Assembly: GCF_947496995.1 (NCBI RefSeq)
Contig: NZ_CANMFD010000001.1
Location: 740,692 to 804,691, forward strand
DNA: 64,000 bases
Direction of reading: 5' to 3'
From: an uncultured Roseibium sp.
GTDB taxonomy: Bacteria; Pseudomonadota; Alphaproteobacteria; Rhizobiales; Stappiaceae
Position 1 is the first letter of the stretch. Each line of letters starts with the position of its first letter. Of the stretch, positions 37,575 through 47,177 are shown one piece after another. The notes beneath the pieces are model-generated. The model did not search any database. It saw nothing but the letters and a program-made list of their open reading frames with translations, and was not told the origin of the DNA. Both the position numbers and the translations under genes were made by a program.

Positions 37575-38531
37575 TCATGCGGCTGCCTGATGGCCGCAGC
37601 AGGTGCCGCTGATCGCCGAGATGTGCCGGTGGTCCGTACCGCAGCAGCCACCGAGCACGCGGACCCAGGGCATATAGTCCAGAATGTGACGGTAACGCAT
37701 CGCCAGGTCCTGCGGATCGCCGATGTCCAGGTCCTCTGCCGCATCCAGCTCCTCATGGCTCATCCGGGAAGCATTCGCGCGAATGCCGCAGATGCGCTTC
37801 ACCCATGCACCGCCCTGCTCCAGAACCTCGCTGAAGTGAACCGGATGGGCGCAGTTGACCATGTAGTAGGCGACGGAATTGCCGCTTACCGCATCCACGG
37901 CATCGATCGCGTCGCCGAGATACTCGCCGGAGGGCAGGCGGCCATCGGTTTCGACCGTGAAGGAAATCACGCACTCTGTCCCGACTGCCCTTGCGGCAAG
38001 CGCAATTCCGGCTGCTTCCTGCACATTGGTCATGGTGATCGCCGAAACCATGTCCGCACCGCTTTCTTGGAAAACTTCGATCTGACGGCCGTGGTAATCG
38101 CAGGCGTCCATGACGCTCATCAGCTCACCGGCGACATAGCCGTCGCCGCGCGGGCCGATGCAGCCGCTGATAACGAAGGGACTGGCGTCGTTGCGGTATT
38201 CGTCAGCCAGTTCGCGCAGTGTCCCGATCGCATCGCTGTTGGCGGCGTCGAGGTCGCTTGCGGAATAGCCGAGCTTTGCCGCCCAATCGGGATTGGCACG
38301 CCAGGTCGGACTTTCCAGAACGAAACCGGCGCCGCAGTCGATCGCTGTCTGCGCGTAAGGGCGGAAATAATTTTTCAGCCTGTCGCGCCCTTCCGGCGTC
38401 TTCAGCAGGGTAAAGGAGGCAAAGTGAGGCAGCTCGATGCCGTCAAGAAATATCAGGCTTGTTTCCATGCCGCCATCGGTGAGGAACATCTGTTCCGATT
38501 GATGGGGAAGTATTCCGGCGGGGCGTGTCAT
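37575..38531 (-). CDS. Homocysteine S-methyltransferase family protein
   Basis: ATG 38531 gives 318 residues; a TTG four codons upstream is possible. The zinc site is complete: the first ligand in VNCAHPVHF and the paired cysteines in VLGGCCGTDHRHI. The N terminus FLTDGGMETSLIFLDGIELP is typical of the MmuM/BHMT-like group. These enzymes transfer a methyl group from S-methylmethionine, betaine-like donors or SAM to homocysteine to give methionine. I examined the 200-bp upstream region for SAM-II and SAH riboswitches and saw none. Confidence 0.88.
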   Translation of the reverse strand: MTRPAGILPHQSEQMFLTDGGMETSLIFLDGIELPHFASFTLLKTPEGRDRLKNYFRPYAQTAIDCGAGFVLESPTWRANPDWAAKLGYSASDLDAANSDAIGTLRELADEYRNDASPFVISGCIGPRGDGYVAGELMSVMDACDYHGRQIEVFQESGADMVSAITMTNVQEAAGIALAARAVGTECVISFTVETDGRLPSGEYLGDAIDAVDAVSGNSVAYYMVNCAHPVHFSEVLEQGGAWVKRICGIRANASRMSHEELDAAEDLDIGDPQDLAMRYRHILDYMPWVRVLGGCCGTDHRHISAISGTCCGHQAAA

Positions 38532-38744
38532 ATGAAAATCCAATCTGGTTCAAACGATACGGATGTCGATCCGGCCTGCGAAATAAGGCAGCGCGCCGCG
38601 ACTTTTGTCCGATCCCGCGAGAAGATCCAGAGGTTTCCAGGTCAGGTTGTGCAATTGGAAAAACAGAAGTGACACCGGTCACACCGAAAACCGGTATTTT
38701 CGATAAAAACAGCGCGTTTTCGCCGGTTCGTTGCCAGTTAATCG

Positions 38745-39860
38745 TCAGTTCGCCGTCAGCACAGACCGGCAATCGCGCGGCAGCGCGGCCAGGGCCATGG
38801 GCCTTTTCTTGACCACTTTCGGCTTTTCACCCGGCTTGGGCGGGTTTTTCGGCACCCAGGGTTCGTCCGACAACCAGTATGTCAGGTTGGATCCGCAACC
38901 GTCGCCGGGGGGCGGCGGGTTCTGGTTCTTGCAGCCGACGCTGGCGGACGGGCAGGAAAGCCGGACATGGAAATGGTAGTGATGCCCCCACCATGGCCGT
39001 ATCTTCGATAGCCAGGCTCGGTCGCGGCCTGTCTCGAAATCGCAGAGCGCTTTCTTGATTGTCGGATTGACGAAGATCCGGGCGACGCGCTTGTCAGACG
39101 CGGCACGGCGGATGAGCCTTGCATGGACGTCGGTCCATTTCCTCGGGTCCACTCGCCGGTCCGCGCCTTTCACGTCCAGAGGACCGATCAGCATGGACGT
39201 CGCCGAGACTTCCTCGCGTTCCTGTCCGCTGAGGCGCCGGCCCGGCATTTCCGTCAGCCAGATATCGGCATCCAGTCCGATCTGGTGACTGGCATGGCCG
39301 GACGTCATGGGGCCGCCGCGCGGCTGCGCCAGATCGCCTACCAGAAGTCCGTTCCAACCGACCTTGGGCGCGTCCTTCGCCAGATCTTCCAGATAGTCGA
39401 TCAGCACCGGATGACCCCAGTTGCGATTGCGCGACAGCCGCATGACCTGCCAGGTGGGGCCGTCCTGCGGCAGGGCCGCGCCACCGGCAAGGCAGCCCTT
39501 GGCATAGGAGCCGATGGACCGGGCCTTCAGGGGCGCCGGGCCGTTGGCCGCTCCGAAATAGTCTTTCGCGGGAGACTGGGAATAAAGCACGAGCTTGGGT
39601 GTGGTCGCGACATAGCCTTCCGGGACGTCGCGTTTCTTCACCGGCACGGGCACACCGGCAACAAGCTGTATGCTCGGCCGGAACTCTTCGATGACAAGGT
39701 CGGCAATGGCGTCAGGCTTGGCGGTGGGTACCGGGGTGGCCGCCCCGGCATTCGAAGCCATCGACGCCACTGTAACAAGAGCGGCGATGAGCCCGGATGA
39801 TCCCGCGAACGGGCGTTTCCGGACGCTCGATGCTGTGGTCCGAGCTGCCGGGTTGCGCAT
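38745..39860 (-). CDS. mepA: Penicillin-insensitive murein endopeptidase, MepA-like
   Basis: ATG 39860 after AAGG gives 371 residues. The signal peptide contains SGLIAALVTVASMASNAGAA. The peptidase M74 pattern is present: MRLSRNRNWGHPVLIDYLED, SGHASHQIGLDADIWLTEMP with the zinc His and Asp, and WWGHHYHFHVRLSCPSASVG. MepA cleaves D-Ala-mDAP cross-links in peptidoglycan in the periplasm. The protein is longer than E. coli MepA because of a 90-residue N-terminal linker region and a Pro/Lys-rich C-terminal tail. Confidence 0.92.
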   Translation of the reverse strand: MRNPAARTTASSVRKRPFAGSSGLIAALVTVASMASNAGAATPVPTAKPDAIADLVIEEFRPSIQLVAGVPVPVKKRDVPEGYVATTPKLVLYSQSPAKDYFGAANGPAPLKARSIGSYAKGCLAGGAALPQDGPTWQVMRLSRNRNWGHPVLIDYLEDLAKDAPKVGWNGLLVGDLAQPRGGPMTSGHASHQIGLDADIWLTEMPGRRLSGQEREEVSATSMLIGPLDVKGADRRVDPRKWTDVHARLIRRAASDKRVARIFVNPTIKKALCDFETGRDRAWLSKIRPWWGHHYHFHVRLSCPSASVGCKNQNPPPPGDGCGSNLTYWLSDEPWVPKNPPKPGEKPKVVKKRPMALAALPRDCRSVLTAN

Positions 39861-39901
39861 GGTCACCTTGGAGCCTCGTGCTTCGCGATTTGCAAATGGT
39901 A

Positions 39902-40987
39902 TTACGCAGCATGCACCAATTTGGGCGGCTCCGCATCCGATTCCCGGACCTGGAGGTGGGTTTTCATCAACTCGGCGATTTCGTCCAGAAGAACTGTGTT
40001 GTCACGGATCACCCGGTCGGCTGCACCGTTGAGCGCGATGATGTTGCCGGGCCGGGCATTGTCCATGGCTTCGGCTTCCGGCGGCAAGGCGGCATCGAGG
40101 CGGTGATAGGTGACACCGGGCATCTCGGCGAACAGCTGGCGCGCCTGATAGGATGTCGTCTGCGATTGCCCATCCGACAAGATCGAAAGGAGGGGCGCGC
40201 CCCTGGAAGGCTGCATCCAGCCAAGCGATCCCCAGCCGGTGGCGTCCTTGTAGGCAAACGACCGCTCCGCCGAGCGTCCGCTGCCGAGTGACAGAATGAC
40301 GAGCTCGTCCGAAGCCCAGCCGATCTTGCGCGCCTCCAGATAGGCGGCGATGGCCGGATCGTTCATGCAGACATCGCCGCCGACAAGTGCTTCTTCGCGT
40401 TTGCGCGACAGGTTCTCGACCCGGGCCGGTTCGAAATAGGAGGGCGTGGCGGTCGTCGCGCGCACGGCCTGCCAGAAATAATAGTCATCCGTTCGGCCGC
40501 CGTTTTCCTCCAGCCCGTTGGTCAGGAACACGGCGCGCCGTTGCTCGATGTCATATGCGGTCAGCACCAGTTTGGTGAGGCCGCTGGCCATGGAGGTCCA
40601 GCCGAAGCGTTCCTTCAGCAGCTTTTCCAGCGGGCGGGCGTCATAGGTCTCATCGAAGAGGCCGAGCGGTTGGGTCACCGCACGCGCAAGCCGGTCGCTG
40701 ATGGAATGGGTGAAGATCTCCCGTGCCTCGCGTTCGAAGAAACATCTGAGTTCGGAAATCGTGGCAGCCGCCTCGCCAGCCGAGCTGCCGGGGCGCGGCG
40801 CGCACAGGCCGGCGGTGATCAGCCCGCCGGAGGCAGTTCCCGCCATCAGATCGAAGACCTTGTGCATCGGCGCCATGATGCCGCGGTGGATCAGCCGGCT
40901 CTCGAGAGCCTCGAGTATGCGCAAGGGTACCAGGCCGCGCATGCCGCCGCCGTCAATGGAAAGAATGAATCGTTTTTTCTGGGCCAT
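39902..40987 (-). CDS. Patatin-like phospholipase-family protein with altered catalytic dyad
   Basis: The product has 361 residues. The oxyanion glycine loop is intact (SIDGGGMRGLVPLRILEALE, residues 10-29). The nucleophile elbow usually reads GTSTGG; here residues 50-55 are GTASGG, so Ala52 stands where the serine is expected and Ser53 one place later. The dyad Asp usually lies in DGG; here residues 203-205 are GGD. The rest of the fold (AVRATTATPSYFEPARV, MNDPAIAAYLEAR) is well conserved. It may use a shifted Ser53/Asp205 pair or be a non-catalytic lipid-binding protein. It stands next to mepA on the same strand. Confidence 0.85.
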   Translation of the reverse strand: MAQKKRFILSIDGGGMRGLVPLRILEALESRLIHRGIMAPMHKVFDLMAGTASGGLITAGLCAPRPGSSAGEAAATISELRCFFEREAREIFTHSISDRLARAVTQPLGLFDETYDARPLEKLLKERFGWTSMASGLTKLVLTAYDIEQRRAVFLTNGLEENGGRTDDYYFWQAVRATTATPSYFEPARVENLSRKREEALVGGDVCMNDPAIAAYLEARKIGWASDELVILSLGSGRSAERSFAYKDATGWGSLGWMQPSRGAPLLSILSDGQSQTTSYQARQLFAEMPGVTYHRLDAALPPEAEAMDNARPGNIIALNGAADRVIRDNTVLLDEIAELMKTHLQVRESDAEPPKLVHAA

Positions 40988-41280
40988 CTCTTGTCCCCGG
41001 GTGGTCGAAAAGGAAAGGGCTGCGCCGCATCCGGCTGCAACGGAAACTTTTTATGTTTCCCTGATTGTTTGCCCGCAATTGCGACGCGGCAATGGCAAAG
41101 CGCAAAACTACGGCCTGTTTATTGAAAAATCGGCGAGCGGATGGTTAAGCAATTCAGGCAAATTTGCTGTTTTTCCGCGTATCGGGAACGGATATCGAAG
41201 TCCTGCGTCTTCACTCTTTGTCCCGCAGCCGAATTCGGAATAGGATCGGCCGGATTTTACAACCCTCAGCAGGAAGTTCC

Positions 41281-42324
41281 ATGAATATCGATCTCCTCCG
41301 CCGTCTTTGCGAAACCCCAGGCGTGCCGGGTCACGAGCACCGGGTCCGCGAACTGATCCAGGCAGAAATCAAGGGCCTGTTCGACGAGGTCACCGTCGAC
41401 CCGATGGGCTCGTTGCTTTGCCGCCGAGACAGTCGCAAGGCCTCGAAAAAGAGCGCTCCGCAAAAGGTCATGCTGTTGTGCCATATGGACGAGATCGGCT
41501 TCCTGGTCTCCCATGTGACGGACAAGGGCTACCTGCATGTGCAGCCGGTTGGCGGCTTTGACGCGCGCAACCTGTTTTCCCGCCGCGTGCTTGTGTCGAC
41601 GGACGAGGGCGACTTCAAGGGCGTCATGAACCCCGGCGGCAAGCCCATCCATATTTCCTCACCCGAAGAGCGCAAGAAGATCCCGGAACCGAAGGACTTC
41701 GTGGTCGATCTCGGCATGGGCGAGAAGGCGAAGGAAATCGTCAAGGTCGGCGACATGGTCACCATGGACGAGCCGCTGATCGAGATCGGCGACAAGGTGG
41801 TCTCCAAGGCGCTCGACAACCGCATTGCCTGCTGGCTCGGCATCGAGGCGCTCAAGGGCGTCGGCAAGAGCAAACACGCTTCGGAAATCCATGTCGCCTT
41901 TACCTGCCAGGAAGAAGTCGGCCTGCGCGGCGCGCGCACGGCGGCCTTCGCCATCAAGCCGGATATCGGCTTCGGGGTCGACACCACGCTTGCCTGCGAC
42001 ACACCGGGCGTCCCTGAGCAGGACCGCACCACGGTTCAGGGCGAGGGCTTCGGCCTGCATGTCAAGGATTCCAGCTTCATCGCCGACCGGGACCTGGTCA
42101 AGGAGATCGAAGCGATTGCCGTGAAGGAAAAGATCCCGTTCCAGCGCACCATGCTGGCGGCCGGCGGCCAGGACGGGGCGGCGGCCCAGCAGGCGGCGGC
42201 AGGAGCCAAGGCGGTCGGGATCGTAGTCGGCACACGCTATATCCATACGGTGACCGAGATGATCCACAAGGCCGACCTGCAGGCGGCTCTCGATATTCTG
42301 GTGGCGTATCTGAAGAAGGCCTGA
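41281..42324 (+). CDS. M42-family metallopeptidase (glutamyl aminopeptidase/endoglucanase-like)
   Basis: ATG 41281, after AGGAAG, gives 347 residues; the frame extends 39 codons upstream without family character. Metal and catalytic residues appear in the expected places: VMLLCHMDEIGFLVSHVTDK, SKALDNRIACWLGIEAL, AFTCQEEVGLRGARTAAFAI, GVDTTLACDTPG and, at the end, GTRYIHTVTEM. M42 peptidases form dodecameric tetrahedral particles that trim peptides in the cytoplasm. A strong bidirectional terminator follows. Confidence 0.93.
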   Translation: MNIDLLRRLCETPGVPGHEHRVRELIQAEIKGLFDEVTVDPMGSLLCRRDSRKASKKSAPQKVMLLCHMDEIGFLVSHVTDKGYLHVQPVGGFDARNLFSRRVLVSTDEGDFKGVMNPGGKPIHISSPEERKKIPEPKDFVVDLGMGEKAKEIVKVGDMVTMDEPLIEIGDKVVSKALDNRIACWLGIEALKGVGKSKHASEIHVAFTCQEEVGLRGARTAAFAIKPDIGFGVDTTLACDTPGVPEQDRTTVQGEGFGLHVKDSSFIADRDLVKEIEAIAVKEKIPFQRTMLAAGGQDGAAAQQAAAGAKAVGIVVGTRYIHTVTEMIHKADLQAALDILVAYLKKA

Positions 42325-42370
42325 GCGTGCCAGCATCTTTAGGCTGAAGACGTCTTAAGCACTGAAACAG

Positions 42371-42409
42371 AAAACGGGCGGCGAATTTCGGAATTCGCCG
42401 CCCGTCTTT
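42371..42409. terminator. Bidirectional Rho-independent terminator
   Basis: A 14-bp stem built on ACGGGCGGCGAATT/AATTCGCCGCCCGT has A and T flanks and separates two convergent genes. Confidence 0.85.
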
Positions 42410-42458
42410 CAGGTATTCTTGGTGCCTTCAAAGCGATTTCCTGTTTCGGAAACCTGCC

Positions 42459-43040
42459 TCAGGCAAAAAGCCCTGCCAGGTTGGACACCTGGTCGCCGGT
42501 ACCGGCGTAAAGCTCGCTGACGGAAGCGCTCTGGTAGTTGAACGAGGAACCGTTGTCGGATTCGCCCTCGATGGCAGAAGCACTCGCCGAGCGCACCGAG
42601 AGGCCGGTTGCGCTGTCGTATGAAACGCGCTCGTAGGAGACGAACTGCGCGGTAAGCGTCTCGCCGCCAACTTCGGCTTCAATTGTCGTTGTGGAGATCG
42701 TCGCGCTTTCATAGGAGATGGAGGCCGATGCACCGCCGTCGTCCTCTCCGAGCGCGGCTTTCAGTTTACCCGCGGTGTTCTGATAGTCCTCGACCGTCGC
42801 AAGGGCGCCGTCCTTGTCGTCCTCGTCGCCGTTCTGTTCAGCCTTGCCCTTTTCCACCGCGTCCTGAAGCGCCGCGATCACCACGGCGTCTTCCTCGGCC
42901 TTCTTGCTGGCAACTTCAAGAGCGCTGACGACAGGCGCCTTTTCAGCGTCCTGACCCTTGGCATCACCGGAGCCGCCATTTGAATAGGACGCCATGAAAA
43001 GGCTGGAGCTCTGGGTGGTGGTCTCGATGGAAATCTGCAT
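42459..43040 (-). CDS. Acidic Ser/Ala-rich protein of unknown function
   Basis: ATG 43040 gives 193 residues. There is no signal peptide or membrane helix. The N terminus (MQISIETTTQSSSLFMASYS) is followed by a charged helical region (about 30-95) with EEDAVVIAALQDAVEKGKAE and the acidic DEDDKDG, then a Ser/Thr-rich beta-like part with degenerate repeats of the SYESATIS / SYERVSYDSA / NYQSASVSE type. The composition suggests an unfolded or exported, possibly calcium-binding protein, for example a type I secretion substrate, but no glycine repeat is present. Not recognised. Confidence 0.65.
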   Translation of the reverse strand: MQISIETTTQSSSLFMASYSNGGSGDAKGQDAEKAPVVSALEVASKKAEEDAVVIAALQDAVEKGKAEQNGDEDDKDGALATVEDYQNTAGKLKAALGEDDGGASASISYESATISTTTIEAEVGGETLTAQFVSYERVSYDSATGLSVRSASASAIEGESDNGSSFNYQSASVSELYAGTGDQVSNLAGLFA

Positions 43041-43175
43041 GAAGCTCGGATCCTGGCGAATTCGGACCCGTCCGGCCCGGCAAAAAGACCCCTCCACCAT
43101 TATGCAAAAAACTTAACAGGCCATTAACTATTGCCTTCTGCATTCAACACGGCATGCCTTAACGCCCGGTCCGGG

Positions 43176-43850
43176 TCAGGAGCCGATTGAAAATGCTTTC
43201 TCCAGAAAACGCCCGCCGAGCACCATACCGCGTTCGTCGATGCCGTGGCCGAGGCCGTCAAGTTCATGAAGGGTCGCATCGACACCGGCGCTCTCAAGCG
43301 CCTTCCGAGCGGCTTCCGCGTGATAGCAGGGCACCACGTCGTCATCTGTTCCGTGCACAATCAGGACCGGGCTCCGGGTATTGATGCCCTCCAGTCGATC
43401 GGCTCCGGGTAAAATCCCCGAAAAGCCCACAAGAGCAGCAGGCGCGGTGCTGCGGCGAAGGCCGCACTGGAACGTCATCATGGTGCCCTGGCTGAACCCG
43501 ACGAGCGCCAGCGCGCTGTCGTCCAGGCAAAGCGCCTCCAGTTCGGCGTCGAGAAAACGATCGAGAACCGGCTGGGCGGCTTCCGCGCCGATCCGGTATT
43601 CCGCCGGGGTGCGTTCGCTCAGCGCAAACCACTGGCGACCGCCGAAAGCTTCGAAGGGCAGGGGCTCCGGTGCGTTCGGCGCAATGAAGGCGGCGTCTGG
43701 AAGCCGGCCCTGCCAGGCACGGCCGATGTCTATCAGATCCGCGCCGTCGGCGCCGTAGCCATGCAGGATGACGACAAGCTGCCGGGCCGGCTTGCCGGAA
43801 GCGGGCGCAAGACGGGGGCCGTCGAGAGGCGGGAGGGGAGGCATGGTCAT
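43176..43850 (-). CDS. Carboxylesterase/phospholipase, alpha/beta hydrolase
   Basis: The product has 224 residues. It follows the Abhydrolase_2 pattern: LVVILHGYGADGADLIDIGR with the oxyanion HG, ALVGFSQGTMMTFQCGL with the nucleophile Ser in GFSQG, VLIVHGTDDDVVP with the Asp, and LDGLGHGID with the His. Members hydrolyse short-chain or lysophospholipid esters in the cytoplasm. It begins 4 bp after the MFS gene and is the last gene of a three-gene minus-strand operon. Confidence 0.9.
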   Translation of the reverse strand: MTMPPLPPLDGPRLAPASGKPARQLVVILHGYGADGADLIDIGRAWQGRLPDAAFIAPNAPEPLPFEAFGGRQWFALSERTPAEYRIGAEAAQPVLDRFLDAELEALCLDDSALALVGFSQGTMMTFQCGLRRSTAPAALVGFSGILPGADRLEGINTRSPVLIVHGTDDDVVPCYHAEAARKALESAGVDATLHELDGLGHGIDERGMVLGGRFLEKAFSIGS

Positions 43851-43854
43851 CGGA

Positions 43855-45087
43855 TCAGTCTGCCAGCGTTTTTTCCTGAAAGCGCATGAAAGGAAGCGCG
43901 ATCAGCATGGAAGCCAGGATCAGCAGACCGGCCAGGGCGAAGGGAGCGCCCGGGAAGACGATTGCCGCGTCCGGACCGGAAAAATAGGCAAAGGTTTGCG
44001 TCATCACGAAGGGACTGACCACCATGGAGAGCCCGGCGGCACTGGCGATCAGGCCCTGAAGTTCGCCCTGGGCGTTGTCCGGAATGCGGTTGGACATCAA
44101 CGCGGTGAATGCAGGTGTGGCCAGGGCCCCCAGCGCGGCGAAGGAAATCAGCGCGTAAACCATCCAGCCCTCATTGGCGACCGCGAGACCACCGAATGCC
44201 AGAAGATTGGCGCACAGTCCCAGCAGCAGCGTACGGCCGGTGCCGAGTTTCGGTTCCAGAACCCGGATCAGATAGCCTTGCACGAATGCGAAGCCGATCC
44301 CGACCGCCGCGAGCGACAGGCCGATATCGGCCGGGCTCCAGGCAAATACCTCCTCCACATAGTAGCTCCACACGGCGGGATAAACGTAATGGGCGATGTC
44401 GAACAGAAAGACCGCAAGCAAAAGTGTGCGGACTGCCGGGTAGGCCCCGATCTGCTTCAGTGCGCCGAAGGGGTTCGCGCGTTTCCACTCGAAGGTTCTG
44501 CGATTTTCGTCCTTGAGCGTTTCCGGCAGCATGAAGTAGCCGAACAGGAAGTTGATCAGCGAAAGCGCCGCTGCCGCATAGAACGGCGCACGCGGGCCGT
44601 ATTCTCCCAGAATACCCCCGATGATCGGGCCGAGAACGAAACCGACGCCAAAAGCGGCGCCGACCAGGCCGAAATTCCGGGCGCGCTCGTTCTTGGGCGA
44701 GACGTCGGCGATATAGGCGGAAGCCGCGGAATAGGTTGCGCCGGATACACCTGACAGGGTCCGCCCGACAAACAGCACCGCAAGATGCCAGGACATCGCC
44801 ATGATCAGATAGTCCACGGCCATGGAGAACATGGAGACCAGCAGGACAGGACGCCGGCCGAACCTGTCGGACAGGTTGCCGAGGAGGGGCCCGAAGGCGA
44901 ATTGCATCAGCGCATAGACAACGCTCAAGGCCCCGCCCCAGCGGGCGGCATCGCTTACCGGCAGGGCCGTCAGCTCCGTCAGAAGCGACGGCATGACCGG
45001 CATCATCAGGCCGATGCCCATCGAGTTGATGGTCAGCGTGACGAGGATGAACGCGAGCGCGCTGCGTTTGGAAAGTGGGGACCGCAC
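43855..45087 (-). CDS. MFS transporter, TetA/TCR-like
   Basis: The product has 410 residues from a GTG at 45087 (GGAAGACAAG upstream). Twelve hydrophobic helices are apparent. The MFS motif A is [20 protein letters not shown] in loop 2-3 (about residue 70), and [20 protein letters not shown] and [20 protein letters not shown] are in helices 4 and 5, as in TetA. The family exports drugs by proton antiport; the substrate here is unknown. It lies 46 bp after a B12 radical SAM gene and 4 bp before the esterase gene. Confidence 0.87.
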   Translation of the reverse strand: MRSPLSKRSALAFILVTLTINSMGIGLMMPVMPSLLTELTALPVSDAARWGGALSVVYALMQFAFGPLLGNLSDRFGRRPVLLVSMFSMAVDYLIMAMSWHLAVLFVGRTLSGVSGATYSAASAYIADVSPKNERARNFGLVGAAFGVGFVLGPIIGGILGEYGPRAPFYAAAALSLINFLFGYFMLPETLKDENRRTFEWKRANPFGALKQIGAYPAVRTLLLAVFLFDIAHYVYPAVWSYYVEEVFAWSPADIGLSLAAVGIGFAFVQGYLIRVLEPKLGTGRTLLLGLCANLLAFGGLAVANEGWMVYALISFAALGALATPAFTALMSNRIPDNAQGELQGLIASAAGLSMVVSPFVMTQTFAYFSGPDAAIVFPGAPFALAGLLILASMLIALPFMRFQEKTLAD

Positions 45088-45133
45088 CTTGTCTTCCCGC
45101 GGAAATGGGCCGGAGTTGCGACGGAAGCCGGTA

Positions 45134-46735
45134 TTATTCGGCGGCCACCACCGCCGGCTGCTCCCAGTGACCCTTTTCGATCTCCGCGATCTGCTTATCG
45201 ATCTGCGCGGTGACGAACCGCGAGAACGGTCCGAGATGGACGTAAAGCGCCAGCATCATCATCACCGGCTTGATGGCCCGGAAATTGGTGAAGGCGGTCT
45301 TGATCAGGGTTTTCCAGAAAGGAAGACGATAGGTCGTCTCCTTGAAGGTCATCGCGTAGATCAGCCGGCCGAACATCCTGAGGTCATGGAAGAAGCCCGC
45401 GCCGAGGATCGACCCGTTTGCGCCGCTCATGTTGAGCATGCTGGCGACCTTCTGCACCCTGCCGAAATAGGCTTCCGGCCCGTAGACCCGTTCGATGACC
45501 GACTTGAAATCGGCAAGGATCTGTTCGCGCGGCCGTACCGTCGTGAAGTTCAGGCCCGCCGTGCACTGGTCGCCGTGTTCGGTGTCTGGGTCGTCGGTGG
45601 CGAAGTCCGCGTGCAGGCGGCCTTCCTTGGCGAGCCGCCGTGTGAGCTGCGTGTTGGGCAGGGCATAGAGCAGACCCGTCATCGCGACGGGGATGGCGGC
45701 CTCCTCGATCAGGGCGGAGATCTCCTCCGCGACCCTGTCGTTCTCTTCGTCGAAACCGACGATGAAACCGGCGAGCACGAATATGCCCGCGTCGTAGATC
45801 TTGTGCACGCTCTTGGCGATGTCGCGGCGGGTGTTCTGCTTCTTGCGGGTCGCGATCAGAACTTCCGGGTCCGGGCTCTCGATGCCGATGAACACCGAGA
45901 AGAACCCGGCCTTTTGCATCATTGTCAGGAGCGCTTCGTCATCGGCCAGGTTGAGCGAGGCTTCGGTCGACATTTCAAACGGATGGTTCCGCGAATTCTG
46001 CCAGTCCGCCAGATCCGGCAGGAAGCCCTTGACCGCGCGTTTGTTGCCGATCAGGTTGTCGTCGACGAAATCCACATGGCCGCGGTAGCCGAGCTCGTGC
46101 AGCCTGTCGAGTTCCGCCAGCATCTGCTTGTTGGTCTTGGTCCGCGGCACCCGGCCGTAAAGCTCGATGATGTCGCAGAATTCGCATGTGAACGGGCAGC
46201 CGCGTGAATACTGGACGCCGATCTGGACATAGTCGTCGAATTTCAGAAGGTCGAAACGCGGGATCGGGCTGGAGGTCACGTCCGCCTTGAATTTCTCGGC
46301 GGTAAACCTGCCGGTGCGGGCGCCTTCGTTCCACGCGTCCACAAATGTGCTGAGAATGCCTTCGGCTTCTCCCAGGACGAGAAAATCCGCGGCTTCATAA
46401 ACTTCAGGAGACGAGGTTGCATCCGGTCCGCCGACCGCAACGGGAACGTTTTTGGCCTGCCCCATCTTGATGATGGCAAGGCAATCGGCCTGCTGCGGCA
46501 GCATGCCTCCGGTCATGATCATGTCGGCCCAGTCGAGATCCTCATCGCTGAGGGGGCCGGTATTTCGGTCGACCAGCCTGACATTCCAGGTCTCCGGCAA
46601 CATTGCCGCAACCGTGATGAGCCCGAGAGGCGGGGCGGGATATTTTGCGCCTACAAGTTCGCAGGTTGCCCCGTAGTTCCAGAAGGAACCGGCGTTAAAA
46701 CGCGGGTAAACCAATAAAACATTGCAGTTCGGCAT
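45134..46735 (-). CDS. B12-binding radical SAM protein (DUF4070 type)
   Basis: ATG 46735, 7 bp after GGAGGG, gives 533 residues. The N-terminal cobalamin-binding domain (about 1-150) has LGLITVAAMLPETWNVRLVD and PVAVGGPDATSSPEVYEAAD. The radical SAM domain follows, with the cluster motif GCPFTCEFCDIIELYGRVPR near residue 190 (CxxxCxxC). The C-terminal region belongs to the DUF4070 group. Such proteins often methylate unreactive carbons; HpnP, the hopanoid C-2 methylase, is a B12 radical SAM enzyme of the same broad type, but I cannot assign the substrate. It leads an operon with an MFS exporter and an esterase. Confidence 0.88.
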   Translation of the reverse strand: MPNCNVLLVYPRFNAGSFWNYGATCELVGAKYPAPPLGLITVAAMLPETWNVRLVDRNTGPLSDEDLDWADMIMTGGMLPQQADCLAIIKMGQAKNVPVAVGGPDATSSPEVYEAADFLVLGEAEGILSTFVDAWNEGARTGRFTAEKFKADVTSSPIPRFDLLKFDDYVQIGVQYSRGCPFTCEFCDIIELYGRVPRTKTNKQMLAELDRLHELGYRGHVDFVDDNLIGNKRAVKGFLPDLADWQNSRNHPFEMSTEASLNLADDEALLTMMQKAGFFSVFIGIESPDPEVLIATRKKQNTRRDIAKSVHKIYDAGIFVLAGFIVGFDEENDRVAEEISALIEEAAIPVAMTGLLYALPNTQLTRRLAKEGRLHADFATDDPDTEHGDQCTAGLNFTTVRPREQILADFKSVIERVYGPEAYFGRVQKVASMLNMSGANGSILGAGFFHDLRMFGRLIYAMTFKETTYRLPFWKTLIKTAFTNFRAIKPVMMMLALYVHLGPFSRFVTAQIDKQIAEIEKGHWEQPAVVAAE

Positions 46736-46916
46736 ATAATTTCCCTCCGGACGAACCATCCGCCCACCAAAACAATCCGCATTCGGATGAACGCGGACAT
46801 GGTGCTCTATCGCTTACAATTGCATCAACATTCAGACCTTCGGTCAATTCGGATGCGAGCACCATCGATCCAATGGCGATACCGTAGCAATAATATACCT
46901 CGACACAACCGTCTTA

Positions 46917-47177
46917 TACCAAAGAGCATTGATTATGACCCATCTGATGGGTCATTCCCGGTCGCCTGCCAGGCGCGTTGCGTAGCGCGGCCTGGTTGCT
47001 CGGGCAAGCGGCGCAACGAAGTCCGGCGGGCGGGAATGGCCCACTGGAGGCCGGTTCTGGAGGGCTTTCGGACGGCGTCGTACCTCTTGTCCGATACCCC
47101 GTATCGCACTGCGACGAACTCCTAGCCGAAATCCCTCCAAAACCGGTCAGATGAGTCCTGATCAACGCTCTTTGGTA
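46917..47177. mobile_element. MITE-like element, 261 bp
   Basis: The ends TACCAAAGAGC at 46917 and GCTCTTTGGTA at 47177 are perfect inverted repeats that extend imperfectly to about 31 bp, and the element is flanked by TTA on both sides (46914-46916 and 47178-47180), a likely 3-bp target duplication. It has no coding frame. Internal inverted repeats make two further stem structures, one with GACCCAT/ATGGGTC at about 46938-46954 and one with GGCCGGTTCTGGAGGG near 47050 and its complement near 47140. It lies between the radical SAM and TPR-methyltransferase genes. Confidence 0.7.

Noticed and set aside
38532..38744. SAM-II or SAH riboswitch upstream of the homocysteine methyltransferase
   Set aside because: I looked for the conserved core segments of both types on the minus strand and found none.
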